Source: Perkinsus olseni (lineage: Eukaryota > Perkinsozoa > Perkinsida). Taken from it: a stretch of DNA of 40,549 nucleotides. The translations under genes and the position numbers were made by a program. The stretch spans positions 1-40,549 of the forward strand of contig JABANN010000312.1 of assembly GCA_013115125.1 (NCBI GenBank), in the 5' to 3' direction. The notes under the pieces were generated by a model. That model searched no databases, had not been told where the DNA came from, and saw nothing but the letters and a program-made list of their open reading frames with translations. Of this stretch, positions 11,851 to 23,863 are shown piece after piece. Each line of letters starts with the position of its first letter. Position 1 is the first letter of the stretch.

Positions 11851-14800
11851 TCAGAAATTATCCCAGTCAAAATCGTCTCCCCATCCCTCGCTAATCTTCC
11901 TCGCTTCATTCTTCTGTGCTGTCGTATTACTCGAGTTACTGGTTACTTTTGGGACCGGGTGAACTCCATTACCGATACTATGACCCGATGAGGTCTCCTC
12001 TTGGTTCTTCGCAGGGCCTGGAAAATAGGACCTGGCCGAAGGGGAGGGGCCTTCACTCATACCTGCTGACGCTTGCGTTGGTGCCGGATGCATCTCGAAG
12101 CGACCATCGGCAAGTTGGGTCTCATCCCGCGGGGTGTAATGCTCATTGGTCGGAGAATGTTCGCCCGGTAGTGGGACGTCATCAAACTCCCCCCAGAAGC
12201 CCTCCCCAACGTTATCAAGATTATCGTCGAAGTCCAGGTCGAGCTTAGGACCGCCAATACTCTCCTCTGGAGCTTCGTGTCGGACCTGATGGTAAAAATG
12301 GATTTCCAGCCGCCACAACCGTCCGTCGTCGGCGATTCCGTCTCGCTGCGCTCGTCCATGCGAGCGGCACTGCGAGCCCATTAAGGTTTCAGAAAGCCCA
12401 CTCCAATACCGAATAATAGAAGACTTACGTCCATTCCAGGTGAGCTGCTGGTGCTGCTACTGTAAGACGTGGCCTGTGGAACAGCTGGAGGCGGACCGTT
12501 GGTCTCAACCTTCGCATAACCCGCACGACTATCGCCAATGTTACCGGAAGTGGGACCCGCTTGCGTTACGCCCAGACCGAACCTGGTACAGCACATACTT
12601 GAGACCCTGCGAGGGCACAAAAGAGAATAGAGTGGAGAATAGAGTGGATGCGATTCGTGTACAGGGAGCATCTGGTCTTCAGTTCGATTTGCACTACACG
12701 GAACTATCTCACACATATACTATTATGCCATAGCCTACCTTCCAAAGACGTTATAAGCACCGCTGCTAGTCGAAGCGCTTTTAGCAGCAGCAGCAGCAGC
12801 AGCAGCGCCCTCAAGCCCATGAGAGTCTTTCGAAGCTTCGCCATGATCCTCCTTCAACTGGGCGACACGCCGCGCCTCTAGCATTCCCTCGCGGACCATT
12901 CTGAGGAGGAGCAAGCAATTCGAAGAACCAAAGATCAGGAAGCTGCTCGTACTTCACCACAGGCTGGAGGGCATCATAGGCAGCATCCTGAACTTCTGGA
13001 CTGGGGTCGACAAGTCGGAGGACCAACAAAGGCAATGCCTGAGAACGAGTCCCTCACCTTCTACAGCACTGAGCTGTTGAAGACGGAGATCCCGCGTCGC
13101 TCACCTTTCCTCCAAGCTCCGCTGGGTCGTAGATGCTGGATGTGGCTTGCAGCGCCTGGATGCACGCTACTCGACAGGGTGAGAAGCTGTCCTTCATACC
13201 GGTCACGAAAGCATTGAGCAGTATCTAACAGAAGCAAAGGAATGCCGTTCTCATGAATATATCCCGAGATCTTCTGAGGGGAAAGACGTCTCTTATGCAA
13301 CTGCTGCAGTGGTTGTACACGCAACGGCCATTTCGGCACGACGAAGCTTCGGCTCACCTGAGGTTTCTGTGCTGGGTCGAAATAGTCCGAGATCTTTCCA
13401 ATGCAAATGGCAGTGTTGGTACCTGGGTTCAGCGCATGACTCTTGATGCACCAGCTGGTAGTCCATACGAATTGAAGGCTCCGGATCTCCTTGGAGCTTA
13501 GTCAAGTTTCTCAGCACTTTATTAGTCACCGTCGACGTCTTCAATTTCGGTGCTAGTAAAACCTAAGATCGCAAAAAAGGTGGGAGGGGTCCTGGATTGA
13601 TCAATATACCCTTACTATAGATTTCAAGGTCTGCTCGCGTATTGCGCTGTGAGAATCGTTGAACCCGCTCGATATCTCAGGATACCTGCAGCCAACCTTG
13701 CCCATGCTGCCGTGAGACTCACCACATGCCCTACAGAGTATTTTCGACGACCTTGTTGTCCATGTGCTCAACATACACATCCATGTTGCACAAAAGTCGA
13801 TACCGAATTGTACCTGGCTTGATTGATACACGTTGGAACCAAACCGAACCTCGGGGTTTTTATCCGACAATAGATAGCAGACTGCCTTCCTCCCATAGTA
13901 ACGTGATGAGTTGTCAGCCGCTAGCTGCACCCGCGCAAGCCGCAACTTGACCAGAGGCTGGCTTCCGACTGAGAATTTCCGCAATACTCCTACGACGGTT
14001 CTACTCAGTAGAATCCGCAGAAGTCCGCAGTAGAATCTACTGCGGACTTCTGCACTCGAAAGCAGGGACGGATGAGAGCCTCGAGCCCGAGATATCACGC
14101 CAGTGTATATGCTACGCCTATATCTCATATCATTATGCTCGGAACTCCACAGCCCAGCCCACGTCCAACTTACGATCAGAAGATCCAAATAACTTCAGTA
14201 CCGTAGGAAGGAGATCTCGCTTGAACTCCTCTGGACTGAGATATGTACCTAACACCTTGACAGTAAGCATGCTTCAGGATCCTCCACCGGCAGCTAATAC
14301 TACCTATCTTCGTGAGGTTGACAAGAGCCGGAGCTGCTAATCGTGGGGCGTCATCCACTACCTGAGGTTGGAAGCAGGGCTCTACTACGATTGTGCTCCC
14401 CAAGTGAGAAGTATCTCCAGGTCGCATACGACGACCACTCACCTGGACCAGATCATGGAGGAGGACGGTCACTTGCATAGTCACCGGCAAACTCGGAAGC
14501 ACATTCGGTAGCACGCCTGAGCATCGACGAAAGAGAATTTGCAGGCACATACCATTCCAGCGGCATTCCAGAATCCGCGGCTCTTTCCGTGAAGTTGGGA
14601 ACCGCGTAGAACCTATCTGACCAGCTCGTTCGCTCCTGGCCGCCTGATTCGCACGTTCAACTGCGGGACGGTCCCGCCGGGACCAGAAAAGCGGAAGAAT
14701 TCTACGAAGACTAACTTCCGAATTAAAAGTAGCTGCGTGCCTTGTTTAATGATCGAAATTTTTAATAAAAAATGAAGCAAGCCGCAACAGAAGAAATCAT

Positions 14801-17800
14801 AGCTCACTGAGCTAAGCTCAGAGTCTCGGCGATGCAAGAACATGAGTCTTACGCCGTAAGACTTACGGCCCTCAGTAGCGACGCTCAATATTCCTTGAAG
14901 AACTCAAGACTGAGATGGAGAACTGAAGGGGCTCGTGGCACCCATAATACCATATCGAAAGTCACCCCCGTTATCAACCATCGTTTTGACGGCTTCACGA
15001 TGAGCAACCTAGGTCATAGGGTCCTGGACCCAGAGGAGCACCCGCACTGGCGATACAATCTGACCTTCAATCTGGTCTTGGATACAACTGTAAATGCCCT
15101 AGCCTATTCAACTGTTGGATATTTGGGCGTTCGAGCTTCTAGTAGCGCGGGCAGCACATACCCCGCACATGGGCACAGTAGTAGTGTTGAGACCCACCAC
15201 TTGGCATCGACGGTTATAACTATAGTCGAATCTCGGACAAGATCCATTATATCGAGGCAGCGATAGCATCACTGCAATATGAGCATACCAAATGGCGATG
15301 AGCAACCCGATGATGATATTTAGGTCGCCTTGCAACCAAACGACCGCGTCTCGTCGGCCTCGCCCTCGAACTTTCCATCTCCAAAAAGATAGACTTTCCA
15401 TCTCTCTGCCTCGGATCTGGTCGTTCAAGCCTGAGCTACTCATCTCATCTATCAAACTCCTTTTTCCCTATCGGCAAACAATCCTGTAGCATCCTCCTTC
15501 TAGCAATCCCTTAGTCTCTTCCGCTTTGACTAGGCATTGACTAGCACCATCTTCTGGGCTAGTAGTCTGCATCAACGATGAGACCGCGGCGCGCGATCAA
15601 GTTGGCCATCCCACTGAGCACGACCTGCTCGTGTCGCCATAACATGTTTTTCCATAATTACTCGGTCAGTCAGACTGACTCAGTCTAAGAGGACTGAGCA
15701 CTGCTCTACACTGGTCCAGATCCGGACCCTCTCTGGCCCCCCAACGGGGCATCGTTGAAGCTCATAAAGCTTTCAAAAGTGGTTAGATTGGTTGAAAAAT
15801 TAGCAGTGGTTCGAGCAAGGTCTCTATTATGGAGATTCTCAGAAATTCAGAAAAATTCCATTGAATTCTAGAGACTCTCTAGTAGAGAGCACTGATAGCT
15901 GTAGGTTCGCTGCGAACTTTCTACTACGAAAACTCACGAATCATCCAGCAGCCTCCTGTCCACGCGATTATTAGCACTCCCCCAACCTACTATCGAAGAA
16001 CTCATCCTGTGCTACCGCCGTCGCTAACCGAAGCTGAGACTCCAGGAAGTGGAGAATAGTAACCTGACGAGATAGGGAATAACAGAATGCTCCGGAAGGA
16101 AGAGACGACTACAACGAGAAAGCGATAGAAGACACGAACCGTTTGAATTTTCAGGCTCAGGCTCAATGTTCTCGAATGCTCAGATTGGAACCTTAAAGAC
16201 GCTTTCGAATGTTGAGCCATGAGCGATGGTCACACGAGAGATATCCGAGAGATTGATCAGTATGCAAAAGTTGTGAAAATCCTGCAAAGACTCAAAGCCT
16301 CTCGACTGGAGTAATATCACCGCCCACCTGAGGGTTCTCCTTCAGAAAACTGCTATTGGCCAATCTCGTAACCACCATACCAGCATCGCGTGACCGCGAA
16401 ATCTCGTGCAAAGAGAGACTCCGGAATCCCCCTCGATACTGAGAACAGCTGACGGTCTCCCAAGGTGCATTAGAATACCTCTCGATCGAACCAGTACTAG
16501 ACCATGTCAAGTATGCTGCTTCGCCGAGCCCGCATGCTTAGAAATATTCCAGCTCTACAACGCTATGTAGTCGACTGAGTTTTACATCGTGCATTGCGCG
16601 ATACGCTCCGAGAATTCAGCTTCAGCTCAGCGGTGGACCCCCTGCCCTAAACCCTCTAACAAGGTCAATCAAACAGAACGATGCAAGCGCCGACGAGACG
16701 ACTGGAGAAAGTTCTAAAAGCGCCCGGACACGCGAGGATATCCCCAATATTCTCACTACAACTTTAGCCATGCTCCCCTTATCACCTGACTGGGTATACT
16801 GGCCGCGGGATCCTCCCCTGGATTGAAAGATCCTTCTCCCCTATACAGCACTTCGCCATTGAGAAGATATGCCGCAACCAGAGCTAAGCCGTAGAGGTCG
16901 ACCACTGATGGATTACCCGACATGAGGTTACGTGGCGGCACAAACCTGCGACAGAAAGAAGATTGGAGGCATTGTTTCGATGCACAGAGGGGGTCCCCGC
17001 CTTGCACGTCCCCTGCAAGGGGACGACCCAGGCACTGGCGGCCAGTGGTTACTGCGCCATCACCAGCCCGCAGTACAGTTCTAGTAACAAGCACATTTCG
17101 TTAGACGACGACTAACGGCCGTATTGAACGACAATGATCGCAAAGTTCTGCAACTCCCGCCCGCGGAATCGCAAGGAATGGTCGTATTTCACCACAACCA
17201 TTTGCAATAGTTTAGTTTCCGAAGCACTATCAATGACTGCAGCACGCACCGGGAGAGGCTGGAGCACAGTGATTCACGCTGTTCACGCCCAAGGGGAAGC
17301 GTTGATGCAAATGACAACTATCGGTCATACTTCAGCTTCCGTGAGCTATAAAACCACAGCCCTCATCACCTCGTTAGGCCAGAAGAATCGATATCAGACA
17401 CAAGTCTATTGCCATCAGCCTCTGAGATCGGCCTGGCCAACTCGAAACCGCCGAGCCGGAACTCTCCTTTAGGGGTAACGAATACGGATTGGGGCCCAAC
17501 ATTACCTACATGGGAGCCGACTAATATTCTCTACCAGGCAACAAAGGAACTGGTAATCGCTCAAACACAAGTTGGCCCCACTTTTATCACAGTCCTCTAC
17601 AGAACTTTCCCACGATAGTCCGATACGTTTACCGTCAGTAAAACATATACGCCGGTAGATGAGTCCATTGTCGCTCACAGCCAGCGCTTCAATCACGAGA
17701 GACGCGCTGTTCACAGTGCCGTTGTCATCGGCGGAGGATAAGCTCATGAACCCGTACTACCGTGCACCAGTTTCCCATCCACAACCAAGAACCGCAACGC

Positions 17801-18739
17801 AGAGATTATCGAGTACCTGAGGAGTGAGCCAGTGGAGCATGAAGATAATAGAAGACCGACTAAGTCTCCTCGTACTCTCACCAATCAGAGCAGCGGCTGA
17901 GAGAGTCAGTCTAATGCATTACGACTGCATTACATACAGCCACCCACGCTCCCGTTCACCCGACTATTACAATCCCCAGACACACGGTTGCTTCCGGTCC
18001 TCCTGACGCCATGAGAAGTCGGCCAGCCTTGAACACCGCTCCACTACCACATATATACCAGTATCATTCTCCACAGCATCGTAAACCTAATCCAATGCAG
18101 CACAGCAGGACAATAACGCTGTAGCCCTCCACGCGTGAATTAACTACGAAAAAAACTTCCTATATGCTCACGGCGATCGAGCTTCATGCTCAAGAGAGAA
18201 TATGGCCCAGAATAGGAGATTTTGTATGCATGAAGCGCTCCAACCTAGTCTATGGTTACTTTGAGGACACAAGGATGCCTCAGGGTTCTCATCCTGTTCA
18301 TGGCATTCCTCGCCATAAGAACTTCCGTATACGTAGCGGTCTTCTTCAAGAGGACCAGAGCGGTGACCTCCGATCCATCTGCTTTGGACGTTCCCTCGTA
18401 GACCTCCCAAAAACTACTCCTTCCGCCACCTGAGAGGGGCACCATGCAGCGAAACTCTCTGCCACAATTGTAGGCTCTGGTCGAGAGGGCAGAATTGCCC
18501 CAAGCACTACACCACGATGATCGGAGGATTTGCCAAGAATTAGCGCACCATCAACTTCGTGACGACCAAGCATACGCTCGACCGCCCAGAACCTTATCCA
18601 CGCCAGGGCACCGCTCCGCTTCCTTACTACCATCGACCACTTTCTTGGTGATGTGGAACTTCATGGAGCTGGGCAGTCCTCCGAGGCCCGTCACATTGCC
18701 GACTGTAGAGACTACACTCTTATAGAGGGCATTCAACAT
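11851..18739 (-). CDS. SCYL1: SCYL1-like protein (SCY1 family pseudokinase with HEAT repeats)
   Basis: SCY1-like proteins scaffold COPI/Golgi trafficking and, in animals, tRNA export. The start at 18739 gives MLNALYKSVVSTVGNVTGLG. The kinase-like N-lobe follows: GGGRSSFWEVYEGTSKADG, then ARNAMNRMRTLRHPCVLK, the family's hallmark ARN..RLRTLRHP. The usual VAIK lysine context is lost and the DFG region reads FVTPKGEFRLGGFELA, so it is a pseudokinase. A C-lobe helix is seen at SVVDLYGLALVAAYLLNGEV. HEAT repeats follow: APALVNLTKIGS, SGFNDSHSAIREQTLKS, LRNLTKLQGDPEPSIR, RLVDPSPEVQDAAYDALQP. The tail ends EGWGDDFDWDNF, as in SCYL1. Many short introns; one long interval (about 16.3-14.6 kb) between kinase and HEAT parts. 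Individual exon ends are not all fixed. Confidence 0.87.
12783..12806. repeat. AGC trinucleotide microsatellite
   Basis: Eight AGC units in a row inside the SCYL1-like gene, next to the boundary between its HEAT region and its Ser/Pro-rich tail. It probably lies in an intron or in a low-complexity exon part. Confidence 0.9.
13999..14052. repeat. Paired perfect palindromes inside a SCYL1-like intron
   Basis: TTCTACT-C-AGTAGAA (13999-14013) is followed by a perfect 17-bp inverted repeat with a one-base centre: arms 14018-14034 and 14036-14052. The sequences TCTACT and AGTAGA recur in both, so the second palindrome looks like an enlarged fold-back of the first. Confidence 0.9.
14848..14867. repeat. 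Zigzag palindrome, W = CTTACG
   Basis: CTTACG-c-CGTAAG-a-CTTACG, perfect. The outer arms extend to AGTCTTACG/CGTAAGACT. Within the SCYL1-like gene, outside recognised exons. Confidence 0.95.
15666..15685. repeat. Zigzag palindrome, W = TCAGTC
   Basis: TCAGTC-a-GACTGA-c-TCAGTC, perfect, followed after six bases by one more inverted arm (GACTGAG at 15692-15698). Confidence 0.95.
15869..15888. repeat. Zigzag palindrome, W = TAGAGA
   Basis: TAGAGA-c-TCTCTA-g-TAGAGA, perfect. A separate GTTCGC-T-GCGAAC palindrome follows at 15905-15917. Confidence 0.95.
17007..17047. repeat. Two adjacent hairpins in a SCYL1-like intron
   Basis: CGTCCCCT-GCA-AGGGGACG (17007-17025) and CACTGGC-G-GCCAGTG (17033-17047). 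Confidence 0.9.
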
Positions 18740-19222
18740 TTAGGACAACCTTACTGAGCAAGAGCGACGGGAAAGTTCTATAAAACTCAGGTTTCTGAAT
18801 GCCCCATTGTGGATCCCCAAGCCCGCACAATCTGCGATGAGGAGCCTCCCCGGCTCGAGAGATTTACGCACCACCGCTGAAGCAGCATGGGCTTGCAAGG
18901 ACCCACCGTAACTGAATGTCGCGATCCGGTGGACAGTTGAATCCTCTCCGCTACAAAGCCATTGGTATCATTGACGTGTGCTTATACCCTTGTCACTGAT
19001 ATAGGTGTGATGCTCCTCTGAGACTTTCACTCAGAGTCCCGCCACCCAACTATTCCACGTACCATTATGCTAGCTCAGCGCGAAGGGCAAGATGTCAGCA
19101 GCTATCCGCGACACCTCCCGCACACAATTTGAACCAAACCTCCGAACGCTAGTGTACACTATGCACGCAACATGCCAAGCGAAAACCAAATGCTGCAAGT
19201 TATTGATAATAGTTATAGGTGA
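18740..19222. other. Intergenic spacer upstream of the SCYL1-like gene
   Basis: Lies between the SNAPC3 stop and the SCYL1-like start, both on the minus strand. No recognisable element. It must contain the SNAPC3 3' end and the SCYL1-like promoter or trans-splice acceptor. Confidence 0.4.
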
Positions 19223-20788
19223 TCACTTGTTGCCGAGTCGAGTCCAGATCTGCGACAGAGAATAAGGGTACCGATATTCACAAAACTGCTATTACGAGTT
19301 CGATCCGGCCGCACGGGACGGCCAGTCTTATCAGAGCGAAGTCTGAAGTAGCATCGTTTGCAGCAGAAGGTCGGGTTATTGGGCAGCACGGGGTCGTTCA
19401 GGACGACCATGTTGGCGTAAGCGGTATTGCATAACTGAGAGAAACTGATCGCTGAGACCAACGGCACGAGTAGTTCGAAAAGTATCGGCAGCGTAGATGA
19501 TGATGCGGCAACATCCTCACCACGCATAAGGCTGCTTCGAAAAAGGACTCACCGAGCACATTTTCAAGTAGAGCTTCTGCTTCTGGTGCGTCCGTAATGG
19601 GTACACTTCGCGTACCTGTGAGGGGCTGATGGATCCTCCTAGATGCCGAGGACTTACAAGGGAGTGGACTCGAGCGTCGAGTAGAGTAACGTTGGTGAAG
19701 TAAACTCGCTCCTCCGTATTGGTGTAGTGGAGATAATAACAACACGTTGAATGCGCCTTGGGGGACGACCGATAGAGACGTTCCACACTAAGGGAACGTG
19801 CCAATGACCAGAAGACCACGGCCGAGGAAGCCTCATGCCTACGCTTCCTGGACGGTCGTCGAACGCATCTCGGCGAAGGTGATTTCAGGCAAGGCCGCGC
19901 GATCTCGCGGTGTGAAGTTGGCATCGTGCACTCGTAGCCAGTTCCTAATATGCCCTTCATAGTCTACTGGCCTGCAAAAGCAATACTCAAATCATTGAGG
20001 AGCGAAAGAGAGGTCTACTTATCGTTCGACGAGGGTTTATCTGGCGAGTCCGTGTAGACCGCATCGCCCATGACAAAACATGCTGATTTGGCGTACTTCG
20101 GACCATCGAAAACTCTGTCGGCCAAGAAACTGAAGCTATCTCGCAGGTCCTTTAATGTCTGACTGCCGAGGACGTCGAAGGACTCTACATGGTCGTTTTT
20201 ACGGAAGTTCCTCTGGTCCGTATGATAAATATCGACCGAGACGACCACTTCGCTGCCGTCTGGCATCCTGTGAAGGCCCTCAGGACCATCAACATCTTCC
20301 TCGGCAAGCCTCACTAATTGCGCATAGTCAGAGGGCAAGCCGCTCCGGTTAGCCTTGAAAAGCGCTACCCGGCGCATCTCGTTGTGTGAGATGGGCATCT
20401 TATCCTCGCCTCCACCGTAGTCCTGCTTCAGCCTTTCCGAAGCCAGATGGCCGACTCTTCGGAATCGATCGGCCCGCAATTCTCGCAGGGTAGGAGGCTC
20501 CGAGCCATCCGCCATGCAACGGTCCAGAACCTGATTGGCCTCCGCCATGCACGAAGGGAACTGGATGTCAGCGCTGGTCGACACGTCGTCAATCCGCATA
20601 CTCGGATCGACAGGAGGAGTGAAGCCCCGGGATAGCTCAGCAAAGGCCGCCAGAGCCGCTCGAGTGTCATCGGCCCACTGAGACAGGCCTCCTTCGTCCA
20701 ACACCGAATCGCGGTTATCGGGCTCTGGAGACCAACCCGCTGAGGCGATGGAGGAAAGGGAGAGTCTCGAAGACTCCGATGACTCCAT
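19223..20788 (-). CDS. SNAPC3: snRNA-activating protein complex subunit 3 (SNAP50)
   Basis: Six exons: 20788-20019, 19971-19843, 19787-19658, 19615-19553, 19434-19282 and 19249-19223, giving 423 residues; all phases agree. SNAPC3 is the DNA-contacting subunit that binds the proximal element of snRNA promoters with RNA polymerase II or III. Family signatures in order: SFDVLGSQTLKDLRDSFSFL, then FDGPKYAKSACFVMGDAVYTD in essence, HIRNWLRVHDANF, RVYFTNVTLLD, EVYPLRTHQKQKLYLKMC, and the zinc finger CSLC, then NDPVLPNNPTFCCKRCYFRL. The start at 20788 gives MESSESSRLSLSS; an in-frame extension upstream has no ATG that fits better. The first intron carries a TTTCGCTCCTC tract. A piece covering the fourth exon's acceptor is copied at 24.36 kb. 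Confidence 0.92.
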
Positions 20789-20941
20789 ACTATGAGAATG
20801 ATACTGACATAACGAACAGCATGGTCCACGAGGCTTCAACAAAACAGCCAGCCAAAACAGAAACATCGTCATGCCAGGACGGAGCTTCTCTTCACCATTC
20901 ACCAACAGCCGTCAACAATCTCCGGAAGGCTTTCATGTCTG

Positions 20942-21880
20942 TTAGCAAATCATCTGAGGCGACTGGAAGGTCGAGGAGAAGAGGATAACGGTCTCATTGG
21001 GCGTATCACCTGGCTGCAGACCGGCGATCACTGGGGAGTCTCTATCATATGCCCGACCCATCTCCTTAGCCTGTATAGCAAATAACAGCCCCATTGGAAA
21101 GTGAACGACCTCACTTTGTCCGGAGTCATGGACTGCGGCTGTGCGCAGAAAAGGACTCTCTTATCGTTCATCCGATACACTTTGAACCACCCCTTATCGG
21201 ATGATGTCGAGAAGCCCTCACCTGGCAAGCGGCGAGCTGAAGATCGAATCGACAATCCTCCTGCTCATCACCTGTCACCACTATGCCGGTGAACGCTCGT
21301 TGGAGGGCATTCCGCAAAGTAAAGTAGACCTCAGTTTCTGCGACAAAACATCGTCATCAGGTACCGAGCAAAGATGAGCCCGTCCAACCGACCAGCGAAT
21401 GGCTCGTATACGATATGAATCTTCGTATTAGACTTGTCCAGCGTGGGGTTGTTGAAATCTGTCTGGTAGTACGTCTTGGAGAAGTACTTCGTACTATAAT
21501 ACGGCCAACTGAGGGTTGCTGATGAATGCTAGGCAACGACCAGGCATGGTCCAAGCCAGGCCAATAACTCCAGTCAGTTCCGAGTCATGCGGGATCTCTA
21601 GTTAGCGACTTACTTCTTCCTGGTTGACCTGTTCTTCAATGTAGATGGTCGTATTCGCCTATCCGCCATAGTATGGGGTTTATCCTTGAACATCCACACT
21701 GCCTTACCATGGCTAGGTAGTGGTCCATCAGTCAGACAGCGGACACCGACAGGTCGTAAGAAGGCCACTTGCCGAGTGGACAGTAATAATGTCATGTAAA
21801 AAGTCTCAACTGAAGACAAGACAAGTGGTGAGGGAGAGGCAAGCCTAGACTTGAGCAGTCGCTCAGACAAGGCGAGGTTC
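20942..21880 (-). CDS. Lineage-specific duplicated gene, copy A
   Basis: Three conserved blocks are shared with copies B and C. Block 1 (about 21830-21622) has VRCLTDGPLPSHGKAVWMF and KPHTMADRRIRPSTLKN. Block 2 (about 21530-21370) has FNNPTLDKSNTKIHIVYEPF. Block 3 (about 21260-20942) has GEGFSTSSDKGWFKVYRM and KRVLFCAQPQSMTPDKVRS, then SPVIAGLQPGDTPNETV before the stop. Only this copy keeps a natural-looking C-terminus. Compared with copy C it is one base shorter just after FQW at about 21088, so the frame there differs unless an intron absorbs it. No known domain; the first exon and start are not found. It may be a functional member of a small family or a decaying copy. Confidence 0.5.
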
Positions 21881-22307
21881 GGGAAAGCGATCGCACATCA
21901 CACGTGACCTGATCAGAACGTAAAAAATGTTGAAACTGTTTAATCTCCGGCGACGCTCTCGAAGTAGCCGGAGTAACAGAACACTAGAATCGGAAGACAG
22001 CCTCACTCGACCACTGCCTACCAATGGCTACCAATTCCCTACGCAAAGCAGCAGCGTAGTCGAGCGAAAGCCATACGGAATCATCACACGATGCCTGGGT
22101 GGAGTTATGCCGTAGGGGATTCGGGGGCGAGCGCTCATGCCTGCCCGTTCGCTCAACAAGTTACTCCAGGCGGATTTCCACGCGCGCAAATACAGTTTTC
22201 CGGCGGAGCCTGGTACTAGAAGCCGGGAGTAACTCGAGGGTAGGAACATCTGAATGATCATGACGATGGGATCAGTCGATTTTATGATCGACCTCGTCTG
22301 CCGAACA

Positions 22308-22330
22308 CCAAGTAGGCTACTTGGAGTAGC
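22308..22330. repeat. Overlapping palindromes (near-zigzag)
   Basis: CCAAGTAG-G-CTACTTGG overlaps GCTACT-TGG-AGTAGC, so AGTAG occurs in three alternating orientations. Spacers are one and three bases. It sits 50 bp upstream of the plus-strand secreted-protein gene. Confidence 0.85.
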
Positions 22331-22373
22331 ACCCTCACGCTATTGGAGTGTTCAGTAACTCCTAAGTTGATCC

Positions 22374-23019
22374 ATGGCCCGACAAATTGCCCTTCCGTGC
22401 TTACTTGTCCTCGCCGTTTTTCCATCGTCAGCTTACTCAGCTGCTCTGCATGAGCCAAGTGGAACAGCTAACGCTTCATACAGAAACAGCCAGGCTTTCT
22501 ACGACCCCGAGACGAGGGAAGAGGTAGAGCGTTGCCAACCTTCATCGCGGTTCCTTCTGCTGTTTCCGGCCTCAAACGCGGCGAACCTCGACTCGCAACT
22601 TCCCCCGGCATGCTGTCAGTCTTGCAGACCGTCATCGGTTATCGCAAAACGCCTGGAGTGGAGAAATTCGAGGTTACCGATGTGACACACCTAGAGTTCA
22701 ATCCTGCCTGGTGATATCACTCGGGGCGAACACCGTTATACATCAGTCCTTTACAGGGAGAAACCAGGCTATAAGTATGTCATACTAGCTGATGAAGATG
22801 TGTTGATAAAGAACTTCGTCAACGTGATGAGAGGACCCCGGAAGAATATCACAACGCAGACTCCGCCTTCACTGAAAAGGCAGCTGATGTATAGGTTCGG
22901 TAGAGACATATGGGGCGAGTTCAATGAGAATAACCATAGGAGTGCGGGCATGCTAGTCTGTGGCTTATACACGCTATTCAGGGAGCGTCAGCGGGGGAGA
23001 CCGAAGGTAGTCAATTGAC
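22374..23019 (+). CDS. Secreted protein of unknown function
   Basis: The ATG at 22374 opens a clear signal peptide (MARQIALPCLLVLAVFPSSA) with a likely cut after AYSA. Exon 1 ends near 22521 at REE and a GTAGAG donor; exon 2 carries TVIGYRKTPGVEKFEVTDV and ends NPAW at a GTGATA donor; a 46-nt intron leads to EKPGYKYVILADEDVLIK and a C-terminus with YRFGRDIWGEFNENN and LVCGLYTLF, stop at 23017-23019. The first junction is less certain because the second frame is open further upstream. It is the only plus-strand gene in a 30-kb minus-strand run and lies amid duplicated fragments. No domain recognised. Confidence 0.55.
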
Positions 23020-23280
23020 GTTGTAGTTCCAAGCCAAGTCGATGGATAGTCACAGATTGTTTCTTTACTCCTTCAGCGCACAATCCGCTATTCGATCTTC
23101 TTGACGAGGCTGAAGCCCCACGAGGCTTTCAGGTTCACAGCGCTCAGAGTAGCACTTTATGTGCATAACGACACAAACTGGTGGTAGGCTTTGCAATAGT
23201 TACCTGAGTTGAATAAGTTAACTCGTTATCAAGTTAGATCGGTTTATTGTGGGTTTTGAAATTATGGTGCTATTTTTAGG

Positions 23281-23747
23281 ATGGGTACGGTCAAACCCAA
23301 GTTTAACGCGGACAGGTTGGAAGAATTGCTGTCCCGCAGCGAAATAGCCAAGCCTGATGGAGTTGATGTGGTTCGGGATAGTAAAATAAAGACCTGCACA
23401 AAGCAAATCCTGGCTTATAGTAACTTCATCTCACCACCTGGTAGTAACATTCCAGTCGATACTTGGCCGGCAGCATATGAGGAGGCCGAATCATCCAGCG
23501 AGCAATATCCTCCTCACATTATCAACATATTCCATTGGCTGACGAACGGTACTACTAAGTACTGAACTCGGGTATATGAGCTCGTTGGAGTGCCGGGGGC
23601 ACGCTTCGACCGGTATGAAAGCAATCTCCGACAACGTCCGATTACTCATTCTGAGGCGGCTTTCTTCTATGTTGCTGTTGTTGTTAACCATCGAGGACCT
23701 CTGGCAGTTCTTAGTAGGATTGATGTTGCTCTGTTGATACCCTAACG
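23281..23747 (+). pseudogene. Open frame with one in-frame TGA, unknown product
   Basis: The ATG at 23281 opens 94 protein-like codons (MGTVKPKFNADRLEELLSRS; later SNFISPPGSNIPVDTW and HIINIFHWLTNG), ending with TGA at 23563-23565. The same frame then stays open for 60 codons (VYELVGVPGARFDRYESNL, then FFYVAVVVNHRGPLAVL). The two parts look like one protein. Either the gene is inactivated, or the TGA lies in a short intron I could not place. No family recognised. Confidence 0.35.
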
Positions 23748-23839
23748 AAGTGTTGCGTTCCGATTAGATCCCATTTCTGGAGGCTCAGCTTTAGCACAGA
23801 ATCGTGTGGAATCCTCGAGCAACCACTCGACGAGCACAC

Positions 23840-23863
23840 TGTGGCGAAGCAATCTTCGCCACA
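23840..23863. repeat. Perfect 10-bp hairpin
   Basis: TGTGGCGAAG-CAAT-CTTCGCCACA. Confidence 0.9.

Larger units (their letters stand above)
14600..16290. other. Long gap between SCYL1-like kinase and HEAT exons
   Basis: In SCYL proteins only a short linker separates the kinase fold from the first HEAT repeat, yet here 1.7 kb intervenes. It holds three zigzag palindromes, AT-rich patches (around 14757 and 15840) and a minus-strand open frame (15455-15108) with one clear membrane segment, DLNIIIGLLIAIWYAHIAVML in essence, and a Cys-rich end. It is most simply one large intron or several small exons; the open frame could be a nested gene. Confidence 0.4.

Noticed and set aside
12612-12638. GAGAATAGAGTG repeated twice in tandem
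   Set aside because: Only two units in a SCYL1-like intron region; not distinctive enough to call an element.
14832-15266. Plus-strand open frame of 144 codons opposite the SCYL1-like gene
   Set aside because: Composition is not protein-like, it overlaps a palindrome, and no splice partner or motif was seen.
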